Made by a program: the position numbers and the translations under genes
In this document: positions 46,700 to 57,795 of the stretch, one piece after another
How positions within the stretch are numbered: the first letter of the stretch is position 1
Layout of the letters: every line of letters begins with the position of its first letter
Notes under the pieces: model-generated
Seen by the model: only the letters and a program-made list of their open reading frames with translations
Database searches by the model: none
What the model was told of the DNA's origin: nothing
Source: Hyparrhenia diplandra
Lineage: Eukaryota; Streptophyta; Magnoliopsida; Poales; Poaceae
NCBI GenBank assembly: GCA_015847255.1
Contig: JADLZK010007649.1
Coordinates: 310,001-374,000, forward strand
Reading direction: 5' to 3'
DNA length: 64,000 nt

Positions 46700-47079
46700 C
46701 CTTCATATACGAAAGGTACACACAAAACCGCGATCCAATCTGTTTATTGTCATATGCATGCTGTTTTGATCACGTTATTGTTCATCATGTCCCTCTAACT
46801 AGTTTGTTAGAGTTTCACATGCATCTGAGATTGTCATGATTTTTGTTCTGGTTGTAATCTCAAAATTGACTACTTTCTCAACAGAAATCACCGCCACACA
46901 TTTTCTACTAATACCAGCAAGCAAACCATAACTACAACTCCACAAGTATCTGGTGGTATGTTCAGTTGACTCGGAACGGTCACCCGAAATAATTTCTAGC
47001 TGGAATGATTGTCTAATTTATATAACTTTGATCAGCGGGAACAATTCATGGGCTCAATCCACCCTAACCGAACAAGCCC
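46700..47079. other. Short intergenic stretch
   Basis: No features recognised between the GC-rich retroposon and the protease-like pseudogene. Confidence 0.4.
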
Positions 47080-47723
47080 CTACAAGGGAAATAAACTACT
47101 CAGGGTGTAGATCGTGTGGAACTCCTCTGCATCGATCCAACGCCGTGGGCCGGTGGCGCTGTGATTGTCCAGCACCTGCACATGCATCTCCTCACCACAG
47201 AATCTGTAGGCGAAGCAGACCACTGCGTGCCACGCGACTTGACCACGGTAGAGTTGCTCGCTCATACGCCTATCATCGTCGTTCCGGCCGCACCCGCGGT
47301 ACACCAGCGTGTCGTCGGCGTCAGCGTCGAACTGATGGTACCACGGGCAAACCCACAGTACTCCTACACAGGGGCCATGACGTTCGAGCAGCTCAGCCAA
47401 CTGGTCATGAAGACGTCCGGCGACAGAGCCGCCGTCTGAATCCCACATGCTATGTTCATTCCACGAGCGCAGTGGCAGGACAGACGGCGCCGGCGTTGGC
47501 GCGTTGGTGATCGCCGGCACGCCCCCATCTCATGTATCTTGGTCAGGACTTTGCCGACGTTGGCCCCCTTACCCGGCATCCAGATACCGTCACGAAAACA
47601 CGCCCTGATGAGCTGGTAGCAGGGCACCGCCGCTTCTCCGTGGTGCTTCTTGTGCTCGAACCGGTGGACTGCCTCCACGCACACGGTGCAGGCGACGGGA
47701 GGCGGGAGCACAGGTGCCTGCAC
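47080..47723 (-). pseudogene. Papain-like cysteine protease-related fragment, frameshifted
   Basis: Minus strand. A first block (about 47723-47535) reads VEAVHRFEHKKHHGEAAVPC and YQLIRACFRDGIW up to KIHEMG. The second block (about 47520-47080) reads LAELLERHGPCVGVLW, VYRGCGR, QVAWHAVVCFAYRF, HVQVLDNHSATGPRRWIDAEEF and a stop. The blocks are collinear but out of frame by one base in a G run at about 47526-47530. HAVVCFAY and VLDNHSATGPRRW sit where papain-like enzymes have the catalytic His and Asn segments. The Asn is not in the usual NSWG context, so it is probably non-catalytic even before the frameshift. The 5' end is missing. The family assignment is by pattern only. Confidence 0.5.
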
Positions 47724-47849
47724 GCCATTGACAACATAACTACATGTACTCGTAACAATTTCTTAACGGGAGAGTGTCAATCTGAATTGGAATTCCATCT
47801 GAATTATACCTCGTACTGGCTGCTCCATGGGGCGGCCCAGATAGGCAGA

Positions 47850-48905
47850 TACTGGCGATTCAAGGGCGATTCGCCCCATCCATCCTCGACGGCGCGCTCG
47901 CCGGTCTCGTCCTCTGTCTCGGCGTCCCCAGGGGCGGCTCGAGTTGGTTTTGGTGCGGTGTCTGCCGTCGCCATCGGTCTCGTCCCCGTCGACCTCGGCC
48001 TGGTCCACGGCGAGTTCGTCCCCGTCGCGGCTGTCCGTACGCCGCCGTCGCTGCGTTCCTTCTCCACCTCGCCGTCGCCGCCGCGTCTTCTCCGTCAGCT
48101 CCGGCGCCTCGGCCCCGCTCGACGCGGCGCCCCGTCCGGCCGGCCCTGCTCGTCGCGCCGCCCCGGCTCCCCGTCCCCGCTCGAAGCGCCTCGCCGCCTT
48201 TCGGCGCCCCGTCCCTGCTCGTCGGCGGCCGGGAACAAGCTGGCCAAAGAGACCCCGCTCGGGCTCGACATCCTCTTCGCTACCCCTCAGTTTGTTTTCG
48301 GCCCTCAGTTTCGTTTCCGACGAGCTTCCACAACTACCGCCCTCAAGGTGTTCGACACCATGTCACTACCATGCTGGGACGCTGCAGAGCATATCCAGCC
48401 AAGCATCTTGCTTTTAGTCAAGTGCAACTGCAGTTTCAGATGTGGTTCATTCCAGTATGTGTTGCAACTGTTGCTGCTGGCTGTCCGAACAATTCAGAGC
48501 TATTCAAGTAAGTCAGACAGAGAAAATAATGAAAGTTGCAGTCGTGGTTATACCCCTTCTGTTGATGGTAGAAAGGTGGCATCTAAACTTGTGTGGAGGG
48601 GTGAAGCTCCTTTCGCTGGACGAGGCATGTCTGGTGATATTTTTGTTGGTTGTAACATTGATTTGAAGAATACTGCTGTCAGTATGTTGAAGTCTGAGAG
48701 CAACAAGAACCCCCCAGAGAATGATTTGGAGTCGAAAAAGAGGTTGTCCTTTAAACAGTTCCGAAGTGCAGATGCTGGTGGTAAGATCCCTCCTCCCCCA
48801 CCAGTTTACGCATCACTGAGGGACAAGAAGAAGTACAAGAAGACTGAGGAAGGAATATTGAAAAATATGGCGGACTCCGGGACGGAGTGCCGCCAAGAAC
48901 AATGA
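47850..48905 (+). CDS. LINE ORF1-like region (open, joined to upstream sequence)
   Basis: The frame is open from 47532 through 48905 (457 codons if started at 47532), a surprisingly long uninterrupted frame beside a badly broken ORF2. Its C-terminal third contains ASKLVWRGEAPFAGRGMSGD, PPPPPVYASL and a basic stretch KKKYKKTEE. I see no zinc knuckle. Plant LINE ORF1 proteins bind RNA, and this is inferred only from position. The true start is uncertain, since the upstream part (47532-47760) is antisense to the protease-like fragment. Confidence 0.45.
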   Translation, partial: YWRFKGDSPHPSSTARSPVSSSVSASPGAARVGFGAVSAVAIGLVPVDLGLVHGEFVPVAAVRTPPSLRSFSTSPSPPRLLRQLRRLGPARRGAPSGRPCSSRRPGSPSPLEAPRRLSAPRPCSSAAGNKLAKETPLGLDILFATPQFVFGPQFRFRRASTTTALKVFDTMSLPCWDAAEHIQPSILLLVKCNCSFRCGSFQYVLQLLLLAVRTIQSYSSKSDRENNESCSRGYTPSVDGRKVASKLVWRGEAPFAGRGMSGDIFVGCNIDLKNTAVSMLKSESNKNPPENDLESKKRLSFKQFRSADAGGKIPPPPPVYASLRDKKKYKKTEEGILKNMADSGTECRQEQ

Positions 48906-48917
48906 GTTGCATAAAAG

Positions 48918-51900
48918 CTGGAACTGTCGTGGCTTGGGCAATCTTTGCGACAAATGAAGGAACTTCGCGAGATCGTGAAGAATTTTGCCCCGACGGTGCT
49001 ATGTGTATTAGAGACTCAGATTCACAGAGCACGCTTCGAGTCATTGAAAAGTACTCTAGGGTTTGATAATTCTTTTTCTTTGTCGATGAGTTCAGCCGTA
49101 GTGGTGGTCTTGGAATTTTTGGAATAATAAAACTAGAGTGGAATTGTTACCTTACTCCCAGTACCATATTGATGCTGTTATTACCGAGCATGGGAGTGGA
49201 CCATGGAGATTGACATGTGTTTATGGGGAAGCTCGGACTTCAGAGCGCCATAAAACATGGGATATGTTGAAGTTTATCAAGGCATCCTCACACCTTCCCC
49301 GGGTTTGCCTTGGCGACTTTAATGAAGTATTACACAGACATGAACATGTTGGTGTGCAGGAGCGCATGATCGGCTCAAGTTGCAGGCTTCCGCGACATGA
49401 TTGATGTGTGTGGGTTTTGTGACCTCGGATACGAGGGTAGAAGTTGGACGTTCGAGAAGAGGATTTCGGGCGGATCTTACCGCCGTGTGCGCTTGATCGA
49501 AAGCACTTGCTACAGCTGAGTGGTGTTCGCGCTTTTACTTTGGCGAGTGTTCAACATCTTACCGCTGCGGCGTCGACCATGATCCCATCATGCTTCGTTG
49601 GGTCCTAGAGGCGGAACGTGATAGGAGGAAGAGGAGATGCGAAGACTTTTAGGTATGAAACAATGTGGGAATCTCATGAGAATTTCTCTACAATGCTTGC
49701 TAACTCTTGGGACAGAGGCGGGTGAAGCTCATACTTTACATGAGCTGCAACTCAAGATTAACTTCGGTGTCATCCGAGTTGAGTGCATGGGACGGGGAAC
49801 ACTTTTGGTAATGTTCGTCGGGAGCTGAAATGTTTAAACCTAGAACTACACCGCCTCAAATCGGACCCGGGCGGGTCTTGGACCATCACATGCCGAGATT
49901 AAGGTGGTGGAGAAAATTATGGAGCTTAACCACGGGGGAGGAGATTATGTGGCGGCGGCGCCAGGATTACATGGTTGGCGGCCGGTGACAAAAAATACAA
50001 AATTTTTTCACATGAGAGCTAGCCAAAGAAGGAAAAAGAATCTCATCTCCAAGCTGAAAAAACCAGATGGCAATTTCATGAAGATGAGGGTGAGATGGGG
50101 GTTATGACGTCAAATTTCTATAAGGAGTCATGTACCGATCAGAAGGAACTTTAGAGATGGAACGAGTCTTGGATCTGTTCCATCCAAAGTAACAGAGGCT
50201 ATGAATGAGGAGCTGATGATGCCGTTTGTGCAAGAAGAAGTTAAGACTGCGTTGTTTCAAATGTTTCCGACAAAAGCACCGGGCCGAGATGGATTGCCAA
50301 AGACATTTTTTCCAGCGTCATTGGGAGCTTTGTGGGAAAGAAGTAACTACGAGTTGTCCCACGGATCTTTGAGAGGAGAAGATGACCCAACAGCTATTAA
50401 CAACACCGTGTTGTGCTAATTCCCAAAGTGGAAAGTCCAGAGAGGCTGGGTCAGATTCGAGCCGATCGGTCTTTGTAATGTTATTTACAAGATTGCGTCG
50501 AAAGTCATGGCAAAGCGAGAATGAAGCGAGTGCTTCGAGAAATTATCTCGGAAGAACAATCGGCGTTTGTTCCAGGACGGTTGATCACGGATAATATAAT
50601 TACAACCTACGAGTGCATGCATTATATGAAGAAGAAGAGAGCTAGAGATAGGAAATACTCGCGTGCTCTAAAAAGCCGGACATGAGGAAGGCCTATGATA
50701 GAGTAGAATGGGATTATCTTAAAGCTATTATGATCAAACTCGGCTTCCATCGGATGTGGGTTCACATGATTATGAGATTGGTTACCACAGTATCATTCTC
50801 GATTTTGCTTAATGGTCAACGGCTTGAGAATTTTTGTCCATCGAGAGGGATCCGCCGTGGGGATCCAATCTCACCCTATTTGTTTTTATTAGCAGCAGAG
50901 GGCCTCTCGTGCCTTTTTGAAATCACGAATTCAGTCATCGAACCTCGGTGGAATATTAGTGGTCGCATCGGCTCCGATGGTTAGTCACTTACTCTTTGCG
51001 AGATGATGACTGCCGCTGTTTTTCAAGGCGAATAGGGAGAGTGCGGATGAGGTGATGGATGTGTTGCACATCTACCGCCAAGCCTCAGGACAACGGGTAA
51101 ATATGGACAAATCATCAATACACTTTGCTAAAGGTGTTAGTGGGAACATCCGTGAAGAGATTATGGATTGTCTAGATGTCCATAATGAAGCTCTCAGCGA
51201 GAAATATTTGGGTATGCCTACGGATGTTGGTTCAAAGCAACCCATGGGGCGTTCAAGTACCTGAAGGACAGGATGTGGAAGAAAGTGCGGGGCTGGCTAG
51301 AGCAGATGCTATCACCTGGTGGCAAGGAAGTTTTGATCAAGGCAAGAGCGCAAGCTGTGCCAACTTTTTCCATGTCGTGTTTCAGGTTACCTCGGGGCTT
51401 ATGTCAACATTTAGATAGCCTACTCCGAAGCTTCGGTGGGGAAGCAAGGAGGGCAAGAGGAAGACATCTTTGGGTGGCATGGGAGGAGATGACCAAGCCC
51501 AAACATATGGGAGGTTTGGGCTTCAGAGACATTGAGCTTTTCAATCTTGCCTTGTTAGCTAGGCAAGCATGGCGTATCTTACACGGGAACCATCTTCACT
51601 CGGTGTGAGAATACTAAAGGCAGTTTATTTTCCCGAGGAAGATTTCTTGGAGGCAGTGGGATCCTCGCCGTCAAGAGTCCGGGCGGGCCATGGTAGATGG
51701 TAAGGAGGTACTCAAGCAAGGACTGATTCGAAGAATTGGCACCGGGAAGAAACTCATATATGGAATATGAATTGGTTGCCAAGGGACGGCCTGCCGCGGC
51801 CGGTTAGATGTGCAAGCAATGAGCCGCCGGTAAAAGTTTGCGAGCTTATTGATCCCACATCCGCATCGTGGGACATACAGGCGCTTCAAAACCATTTTAT

Positions 51901-53060
51901 TCCTATGGATCGAATTGATCCTCGTATACCCCCGACGACTCGGAGGCAAAGGGATTTTTGGCCTGGCACTATGAAAAATCAGGTTCCTTTACCGTCCGAT
52001 CGGCTTACCGGATGTTGATCAATAAACCGGAACGAAGGGACGGATTGGATAGAACATAATGCGGGAAAATCGGATTTTACAGCAAACCAGCGAGACTGGG
52101 CAAACCTATGGAAGATCAAGGTTCCGTCTAAAGTTGAACTTCCTCCGGGAGGCTAGCCAAGCAATCTATTCCAACGGGTGACGTCCGATATCACGTAAAA
52201 CATGGCTCGAGGATTCTACATGTTCGATTTGTGGCACTCGGGATTCTTGGAGGCATGCTCGCTGGAATGCCACATGGCACGGTGTGTTTGGGCACTACAA
52301 CGGACGAGCTTTTGAGTTCATCGGCCGAGCTCAACAGGGTGATGCTCGGGCTTGGCTTCATGAAGCAATAGCAAGTTGCTTCAAAGATGACGATCTAATT
52401 CGTTTGGTTGTCACAATGTGGTCGATATGGTATGCGAGGAGGAAGGCTGTGCTTGAAAATATATTTCAGAGTCCCCTTTCGACTCACAGCTTCATAAAGC
52501 TTCATTGCAGACTTGGAGTCCGCTTGTGTCACCGGCGATAGAGAAATTGGGAGAGCGGGACCGGGGAGGTGCACGAGCTCCTGTTCGTCCCCTGGATACC
52601 ACCACCGGTTGGAATGCTCAAGATAAACGTGGATGCGGCATTATCGAAAAACTCGTCAATTGCCGCAATGGCGGCAAAGTGGCGAGGGGCGACTCAGGCA
52701 GATTTCAAGGGGTCGGTGATAGTGATGGAAGGGATTACGGACCACAAAAAGCTGCCGAGGTGTTGGCATGCCGAGAAGGGGTGGCATTAGTAGGCGACCT
52801 CGCCAATCAGCGGGTCCGGATTGCCCACTGAACTGCATGAATGTCGTGAGAAATATGAAGGGCTCTGGCATGGGTGTATATGGCCATATAATCAAAGAGA
52901 TCAAAGCTGGAATGTCTCGCCGGCGAAGGGCGAAGTCGTTCATGAAAAAAAGGGCTTGAATGTTGATGCTCATTGTCTAGCAAAATGTTCGATTTATGAA
53001 GCACTAGGTAGACATGTGGTTTTTATCTTCTCCAGATGGAGTTTGTACCAATTATTGTAA
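48918..53060 (+). pseudogene. LINE ORF2 remnant: endonuclease, RT, zinc-binding tail, RNase H
   Basis: Endonuclease motifs: WNCRGLGN (48918-48941), VLCVLETQ, CVYGEA and LGDFNEVL (about 49305-49330). RT: APGRDGLPKTFF (about 50280), AYDRVEWDYL (about 50690), GIRRGDPISPYLF (about 50850-50885), and a catalytic FADD box at about 50990-51010 disrupted by a frameshift. RT-tail: LWVAWEEMTKPKHMGGLG (about 51465-51520). A C-terminal RNase H-like segment includes KINVDAALSK (about 52625) and NVDAHCLAKC (about 52960). Many frameshifts and stops mean no activity is expected. Confidence 0.85.
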
Positions 53061-53286
53061 CACTTGAGTAATTTTGGTACTCCCTCAAAAAAAAAAAAAA
53101 AAAAAAAAAGGTGAGCTGAGCTGGCGTCACTGTCCCGATGGGCCGGATGGGCTGCCCGAACACCGTACAGTGTTGTGCGAATGTGTTGGGCCAGAGATGT
53201 CGGGCAAATATAATTTGGATGATTTGGGCCTCCGTCAAGTTTCCTGCCTGGAAGTAGGAAGCCTTCTCACTTACCTGATGAATGAA

Positions 53287-54049
53287 GGAAAAAGTCCACA
53301 TTCCCTCCCTAACTATCGCGAAGAAGTTCACTTTTCCTCCCTCAACTTCAAAAACCGGACAAACCGCCTCCCTCAACTTTTCAAACCATGCATTTTTTCC
53401 TCCCTCGGCGGTTTTGAGGCGGTTTTGCTACAACAACCGCGGGTTTGGTACAGTAACCATGGTTTGCTACAGTACCAGCACCTTTGCCTTTTCTTTTTTT
53501 TAAAAAATTTTGGTTGAATCTTTGAAAAAACATAGTAAATCATAGAAAAATCATAAAATAAAAAAATTCGATTTTGTTGGACTCCACATGAGTAGATCTA
53601 CACAGTGAATATATAATATGATATGCTTTAGTACAAAAGTTATACACGGTGAATATATAATTAATTAAAATAATTGTAGCTGCAGCTTCTATAATTATTT
53701 TGTTGAACTAAAGTATACCATATTATATGTTCATTGTGTAGATCTACTCATGTGGAGTCTAACAAAATTAGATTTTCTATTTTTTAATTTTTCTGTGATT
53801 TACTATGATTTTTTAAAGATTCAGTCGGATTTTTAAAAAAAAAAAAGGAAAAGGCAAAGGTGATGGTACTGTAGCAAACCATGGTTACTGTACCAAACCC
53901 GCGGTTACTGTAGCAAACCCGCCCCTCAAAACCGCCGAGGGATAAAAAATGCATGGTTTGAAAAGTTGAGGGAGGCATTTGTTTGTTTTGGAAATGAGGA
54001 AAAGGCTTGAACTTCTGTGATAGTTGGGGAGGGAATGTGGACTTTTTCC
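53287..54049. mobile_element. Mutator-like MITE with near-full-length inverted repeats, 763 bp
   Basis: A perfect 9-bp duplication ATGAATGAA lies at 53278-53286 and 54050-54058. The outermost 22 bases of each end are identical when inverted (GGAAAAAGTCCACATTCC...). Pairing continues for about 330 bp per arm (for example ACTCCACATGAGTAGATC against its inverse), so a transcript would fold into one long hairpin. It belongs to the same family as 9787-10733 (both carry TTTTCCTCCCTCGG then GGTTTTG). Confidence 0.95.
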
Positions 54050-54552
54050 ATGAATGAATAAAGAAAGCCGTAAGATTCCGACCAAATTACCGAATTGTTA
54101 AATACTCTGCCCCCAAAAAGTCTCAAGTCAAACATACCAAACCTATGAAAAATATCAACATATATATTACTAAATATAAGCACCGATGGACTCATCATCG
54201 TAAAAACACAGATTAAAGAGTCGAAAAGCCTTCAAGGAAAAAAAAAAAAAAAAGAGACAAAGAAAACAAGCGCTAGCCAGCTTTTCAATCCAGGCTTTGA
54301 ATCCATGAAAATGAACTTGCTTGCATGCTGCTGGTGCACCGGCTACGTGACAACACAACTCATCGCGGCTGCGCACCGGGACCAACTGGGTTTGGGGGTT
54401 TGGGTCTGGGTCTGGTTTCAGGTTTAGGTGTTGGGTTAACACAAAGCGCGCGCGCGCCAGCGTCACCCGCGACCGCACCGACTTGCTTCACGGACGGAAT
54501 CTGCCGCGCGCCGGCGAGAAGAGCACGTTCGATCGGTATGGAGCCGCGCGCC

Positions 54553-54930
54553 TTGGTGGTGTCGTACTCGAGGACGATGTAGAGCTCCTGGTGGCTGAAG
54601 AACTCCGTGTCCCGCAGCTTCCAGCAAGCGGGGCGGCCGAGGGGAAGGAAGGGTGGGGGATCACGTACCAGTGCAGGTGCGGGTGTGGAGCTTTGGTGGT
54701 GCCGTACTCGAGGACGACCGAGTAGAGCTCCTGGCAGGGTTGAAGAACTCCGTGTCCCGCAGCTTCGAGCACCCGGGGCGGCCGAGGGGAAAGAAGAGTG
54801 GGGATTACGGACCAGTGCAGCTGCGGGCGCGGAGAGCTTGGTGGTGGCGTACTCGAGGACGACGTAGGGGTCCTGGCGGCTGAAGAACTCCGTGTCCCGC
54901 AGCTTCCGGCACCCGGTGCCTGCAGGCAGG
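54553..54930. repeat. C2-exon tandem repeat, about 145 bp x 2.6
   Basis: Units start near 54553, 54693 and 54838 (CTTGGTGGTG or CTTTGGTGGTGCC, then TACTCGAGGACGA) and each contains GAAGAACTCCGTGTCCCGCA. They include exon and flanking intron-like sequence, and the third unit is partial. Confidence 0.85.
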
Positions 54931-55331
54931 ATTACATACATGAGGGGAATTCAAAATTCAGCTACCAGTAGGTTCGAGGGGGACGGATTTGGGGATAGAT
55001 GGAGGGAGAGTATCAAGCCATGGATTGACATGCGGAGGTGGCCGCCCGAGTGGGCAGGGCGGGATCTCGTCTGCAGAGGCCAAGACAAGAAATGGATGGG
55101 AAAGAAGGGCTGCGTTACCCGCTGAAGAAGCCGCAAGCGCAGCTCCGGTTCTCTTGTCCATCTCTTTCACGTCGTAATCACACGCTCCTTACGCCTTGGC
55201 TGCTGGCTGCGGTGCCTCGTCGGTGCCGGTGCACACAGGTAGCCCAGATGAGAGGAGATTTGCAGGGAACGAGGATGTTGTTGAGAAGAAGAAAAAGAGG
55301 ATGTGCTGCTGTGCTGTGGTAGTACGTGTGG

Positions 55332-55341
55332 GCTTTTATAG
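55332..55341 (-). promoter_or_regulatory. TATA box upstream of the C2 remnant
   Basis: The minus strand reads CTATAAAAGC, 160-400 bp upstream of the C2 coding block. Assigned by consensus and position only. Confidence 0.45.
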
Positions 55342-55942
55342 GCATCAACCTCACTTCATCAGTGCATTGCATGAACATGGGACCCATACTTTAGACCTGA
55401 AGTAGACCTAAACCCAGACCCAGAACCAGACCTGACCTGATAGCCGCGTGGCGCCTTGGCACTGTTTGACTTTGTAATTTGTTGCAAACAGGGTAGACGA
55501 CCAGGGATAACCGTACATTATATTAATTGATTAAGTCATCAGCAAGCTAATAAATACAAAGCGAAATAGGGCAGGAGCTTAATTACATTGTTAGTTTTAA
55601 AACAAGCAGCAAGAACAAACTAACGTAGCTAAGCAGAGTAGTTTTTTTTAAACTAGTTTGTGTGGGGAAAAACTACAGGAGTATATTGGACGTTGTAGTT
55701 TATTTTGACCGACAGTGCGTATCATGCACATGCAGGGCCAAACAAAAGGGGGCTTCCTCTCCTTCAGTTCAGGTTCAGGTCTGGGTTTGGGTTTAGGTAT
55801 GGGTCCAGGTCCAGGTCTCCTTCCCTGCATGCGGGCAGTGTTTATTCGTCGATCGTGGACGTGGCAGCTTCGATTTTGACCTGCCCACGCCAGCTACGCA
55901 CATGACAGAAAGAGCTAAAATATAACAATAATTGGTAAGAAA

Positions 55943-57217
55943 CACTAGTAACGAAATGATTTTACGAGCACTTGCAAAATCTTTTCCGTGGCGGGCACTT
56001 TTTTTTTTGCCCGTCACGGAAAATACCTAAATCACGTCAGATTCTTTTTACGTGGCGGACGTTTTGCCCGTCACGAAAAAGATTTTTTGCGTGGCGGGCA
56101 CCTTAACACGCACGCCCGCAAAATAAAATCTTTGCGTGGCGGGCGTGTTAAGGTGCCCGCCACGCAAAATTTTTTACCGTGGCGGGCGATATTAGCTGCC
56201 CGCCACGCACAATGCGGCGGCCCAACAGGCCCGTGGCGAGGAGCCCGATAGCCATGTCTAGTATATAATACGAATTAGCTAGGGTTTCACTCTTGATCGT
56301 TCTCTTTCTCTTCCCCTCCGTCGTTCTCTTCTCCTCGGGCCCGGCGCGGTAACCACCGCCACCTCCCCTTCTCTTCCCCTCGGTGCACTTCCTCGAGGCT
56401 AAGGGGCGGCGGCGGCCTCCACGGCGGGCGGCACGGCGGCAGGCTTCCTCCGGGCGGCGGATCGACGCCCGGCGGCGGCGGAGCGCGGCGCATCGAGTCC
56501 TCCTCCATCCACGGCGGGCTTCACGGCGGCGAGATCAGCGGCGGGGATCGAGTCCTCCTCGGCGGCGGGATCCACGGCGTCGATCCGCGGCGGCCGCATC
56601 CTCCCTCACCGGTAGCATGGTGTGCGGGCCTCCTCCTTCTCGGGGGCCACGGATCCGGTCCCCACCTCGTCGGCGGCGCACGATCCGGCGTCCTCCTCCT
56701 CGGGGGCCACGGATCCGGTCCCCACCTCGTCGGCGGCGGGATCCGGCGTCCTCCTCCTCGGGGCCGCGGATCCGGTCCCCACCTCGTCGGCGGCGCAGAT
56801 CGGCGTCCTCCCCCTCGGGGGCCGCGGATCCGGTCCCCCCACCTCGTCGGCGGCGCAGATCCGGCGTCATCCTCCTCGGGGGCCGCGGATCCGGTCCCCA
56901 CCTCGTCGGCGGCGGCGGCGGCCGGCGGTGGCTCCAGCGGCGGGGGTCGAGGCGGCGGATCTAGGTGCGGGCTGCGGCGGGCCCGGCGATGGGCTCAGCG
57001 GGCTGGCGATGGGCTCAGCGGGCCTGGGCAACTTTTTTTTTTTTTATTTTTCTGAAATTATTAACCGTGGCGGGCATTGTAAAATGCCCGCCACGGTGAT
57101 GTACATCGCGTGGCGGGCACCCTCGCCCGCCCACGTTGACGCCAACGCCTTTACCGTGACCTTTGCTCGCCACCAAAAAGGATTTACGCGTCACTAAAAA
57201 CAAATTCGGTACTAGTG
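55943..57217. mobile_element. Non-autonomous CACTA element, 1275 bp
   Basis: Ends are CACTAGTAACGAAAT and, reversed, CACTAGTACCGAATTT, with near-matching 3-bp flanks (AAA, AAG). Subterminal blocks hold multiple copies of CGTGGCGGGCA in both orientations (55985-56220 and 57065-57135), the transposase-binding pattern of this family. The centre is GC-rich with a minisatellite, and no transposase was seen. Confidence 0.88.
56640..56925. repeat. Minisatellite inside the CACTA element
   Basis: About five units of 57-62 bp contain GGATCCGGTCCCCACCTCGT and GGCGGCG. In one frame they encode GPRIRSPPRRRR repeats. Units differ by small indels that change frame. Confidence 0.9.
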
Positions 57218-57481
57218 AAGCGGAGTATCAGACCTAGACCCAGCAGACCCAGACCTAGACCTGTATAGCGATGGAGAAGCGCAATATGGCGCTGGACGAT
57301 ATTACTGTAAGAAGAGGCAAAACGCAGCGAAATGGAAAACTCAGCAGAAACAAGTGTGTAAACCTTGCATTAATAATTATGTAAGCTAATAAAAACATTC
57401 GACAGAAGGTACTACCATCATCTAGCACCTTTTTTTTATTTGCTGCTGTAGAGACGTCGTCCGAGTAGCCTTAAGATCTAT

Positions 57482-57556
57482 TTACCATTCGCCAATTCCG
57501 ATCCTATTGTACTGTGTTTATAAATACGCTTGAAACTACCAAAGACAATTCTACAT
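57482..57556. repeat. Direct repeat flanking the plastid insertion, left copy
   Basis: About 75 bp, starting TTACCATTCGCCAATT and ending TCTACATTTAC, matches 59676-59750 at most positions apart from a 4-bp indel. It directly abuts the 23S-derived sequence. Confidence 0.88.
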
Positions 57557-57795
57557 TTACAATATATTATATGCTTTCAGCCGTTATCCTCTCCATACTT
57601 GACTACCCATCTTTTACGATGTGTCCTTCCCGGTCCTCTCGTACTAGGGAAAGGTCCTTGAAATGCTCTTACGCCCGCACCGGATATAGACCGAACTATC
57701 TCACGACGTTCTAAACCCACTCACGTACAACATTAATGGGCGAACATCCCAACCCGTGGGATAACCTATAGCTCGAAGTGGCAAAGAGCCGATCT
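57556..57795 (-). pseudogene. Plastid 23S rRNA-derived segment (3' part)
   Basis: The minus strand matches the end of bacterial-type/plastid 23S rRNA as I know it: GGATAACGGCTGAAAGCAT, CTAGTACGAGAGGACCGGGA, GGTTTAGAACGTCGTGAG and TTCGCCCATTAATG, in correct order, with roughly one change per five bases. AAGAGCCGA and GGGCGAACA favour plastid over mitochondrial origin. It is a nuclear insertion of organelle DNA, too diverged to be functional. The segment breaks off at about 57792, where the LTR-element sequence begins. Confidence 0.8.

Larger units (their letters stand above)
47850..53109 (+). mobile_element. LINE retrotransposon, about 5.2 kb, inactive
   Basis: A GC-rich 5' part (47850-48260) leads to an ORF1-like segment and then ORF2. 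The element ends in a long poly(A) (A run at about 53088-53108) after AGTACTCCCTC-like sequence. No target duplication was found near 47850, so the 5' boundary is approximate. It lies just beyond the protease-like fragment, and its first open frame runs in from that region (from 47532). Confidence 0.85.
54480..55350 (-). pseudogene. C2-domain protein gene remnant with repeated exon
   Basis: A minus-strand frame (to 54941) begins after a splice-acceptor-like CTGCCTGCAG (about 54921-54930) and reads GCRKLRDTEFFSRQDPYVVLEY then ATTK, the start of a C2 calcium/lipid-binding domain of the plant elicitor-responsive type. The same exon recurs downstream with drift: RSCGTRSSS in a shifted frame, then KLRDTEFFSHQELYIVLEY with DTTK in frame. 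A TATA box on the minus strand (CTATAAAAGC, complement of 55332-55341) and a first-exon candidate (about 55170-54958) lie upstream. The rest of the C2 domain was not found, so it is probably a truncated or rearranged gene. Confidence 0.6.

Noticed and set aside
57601..57720. Intact rRNA gene
   Set aside because: Many substitutions, truncated ends and an LTR-type interruption show it is an organelle-derived pseudogene fragment.
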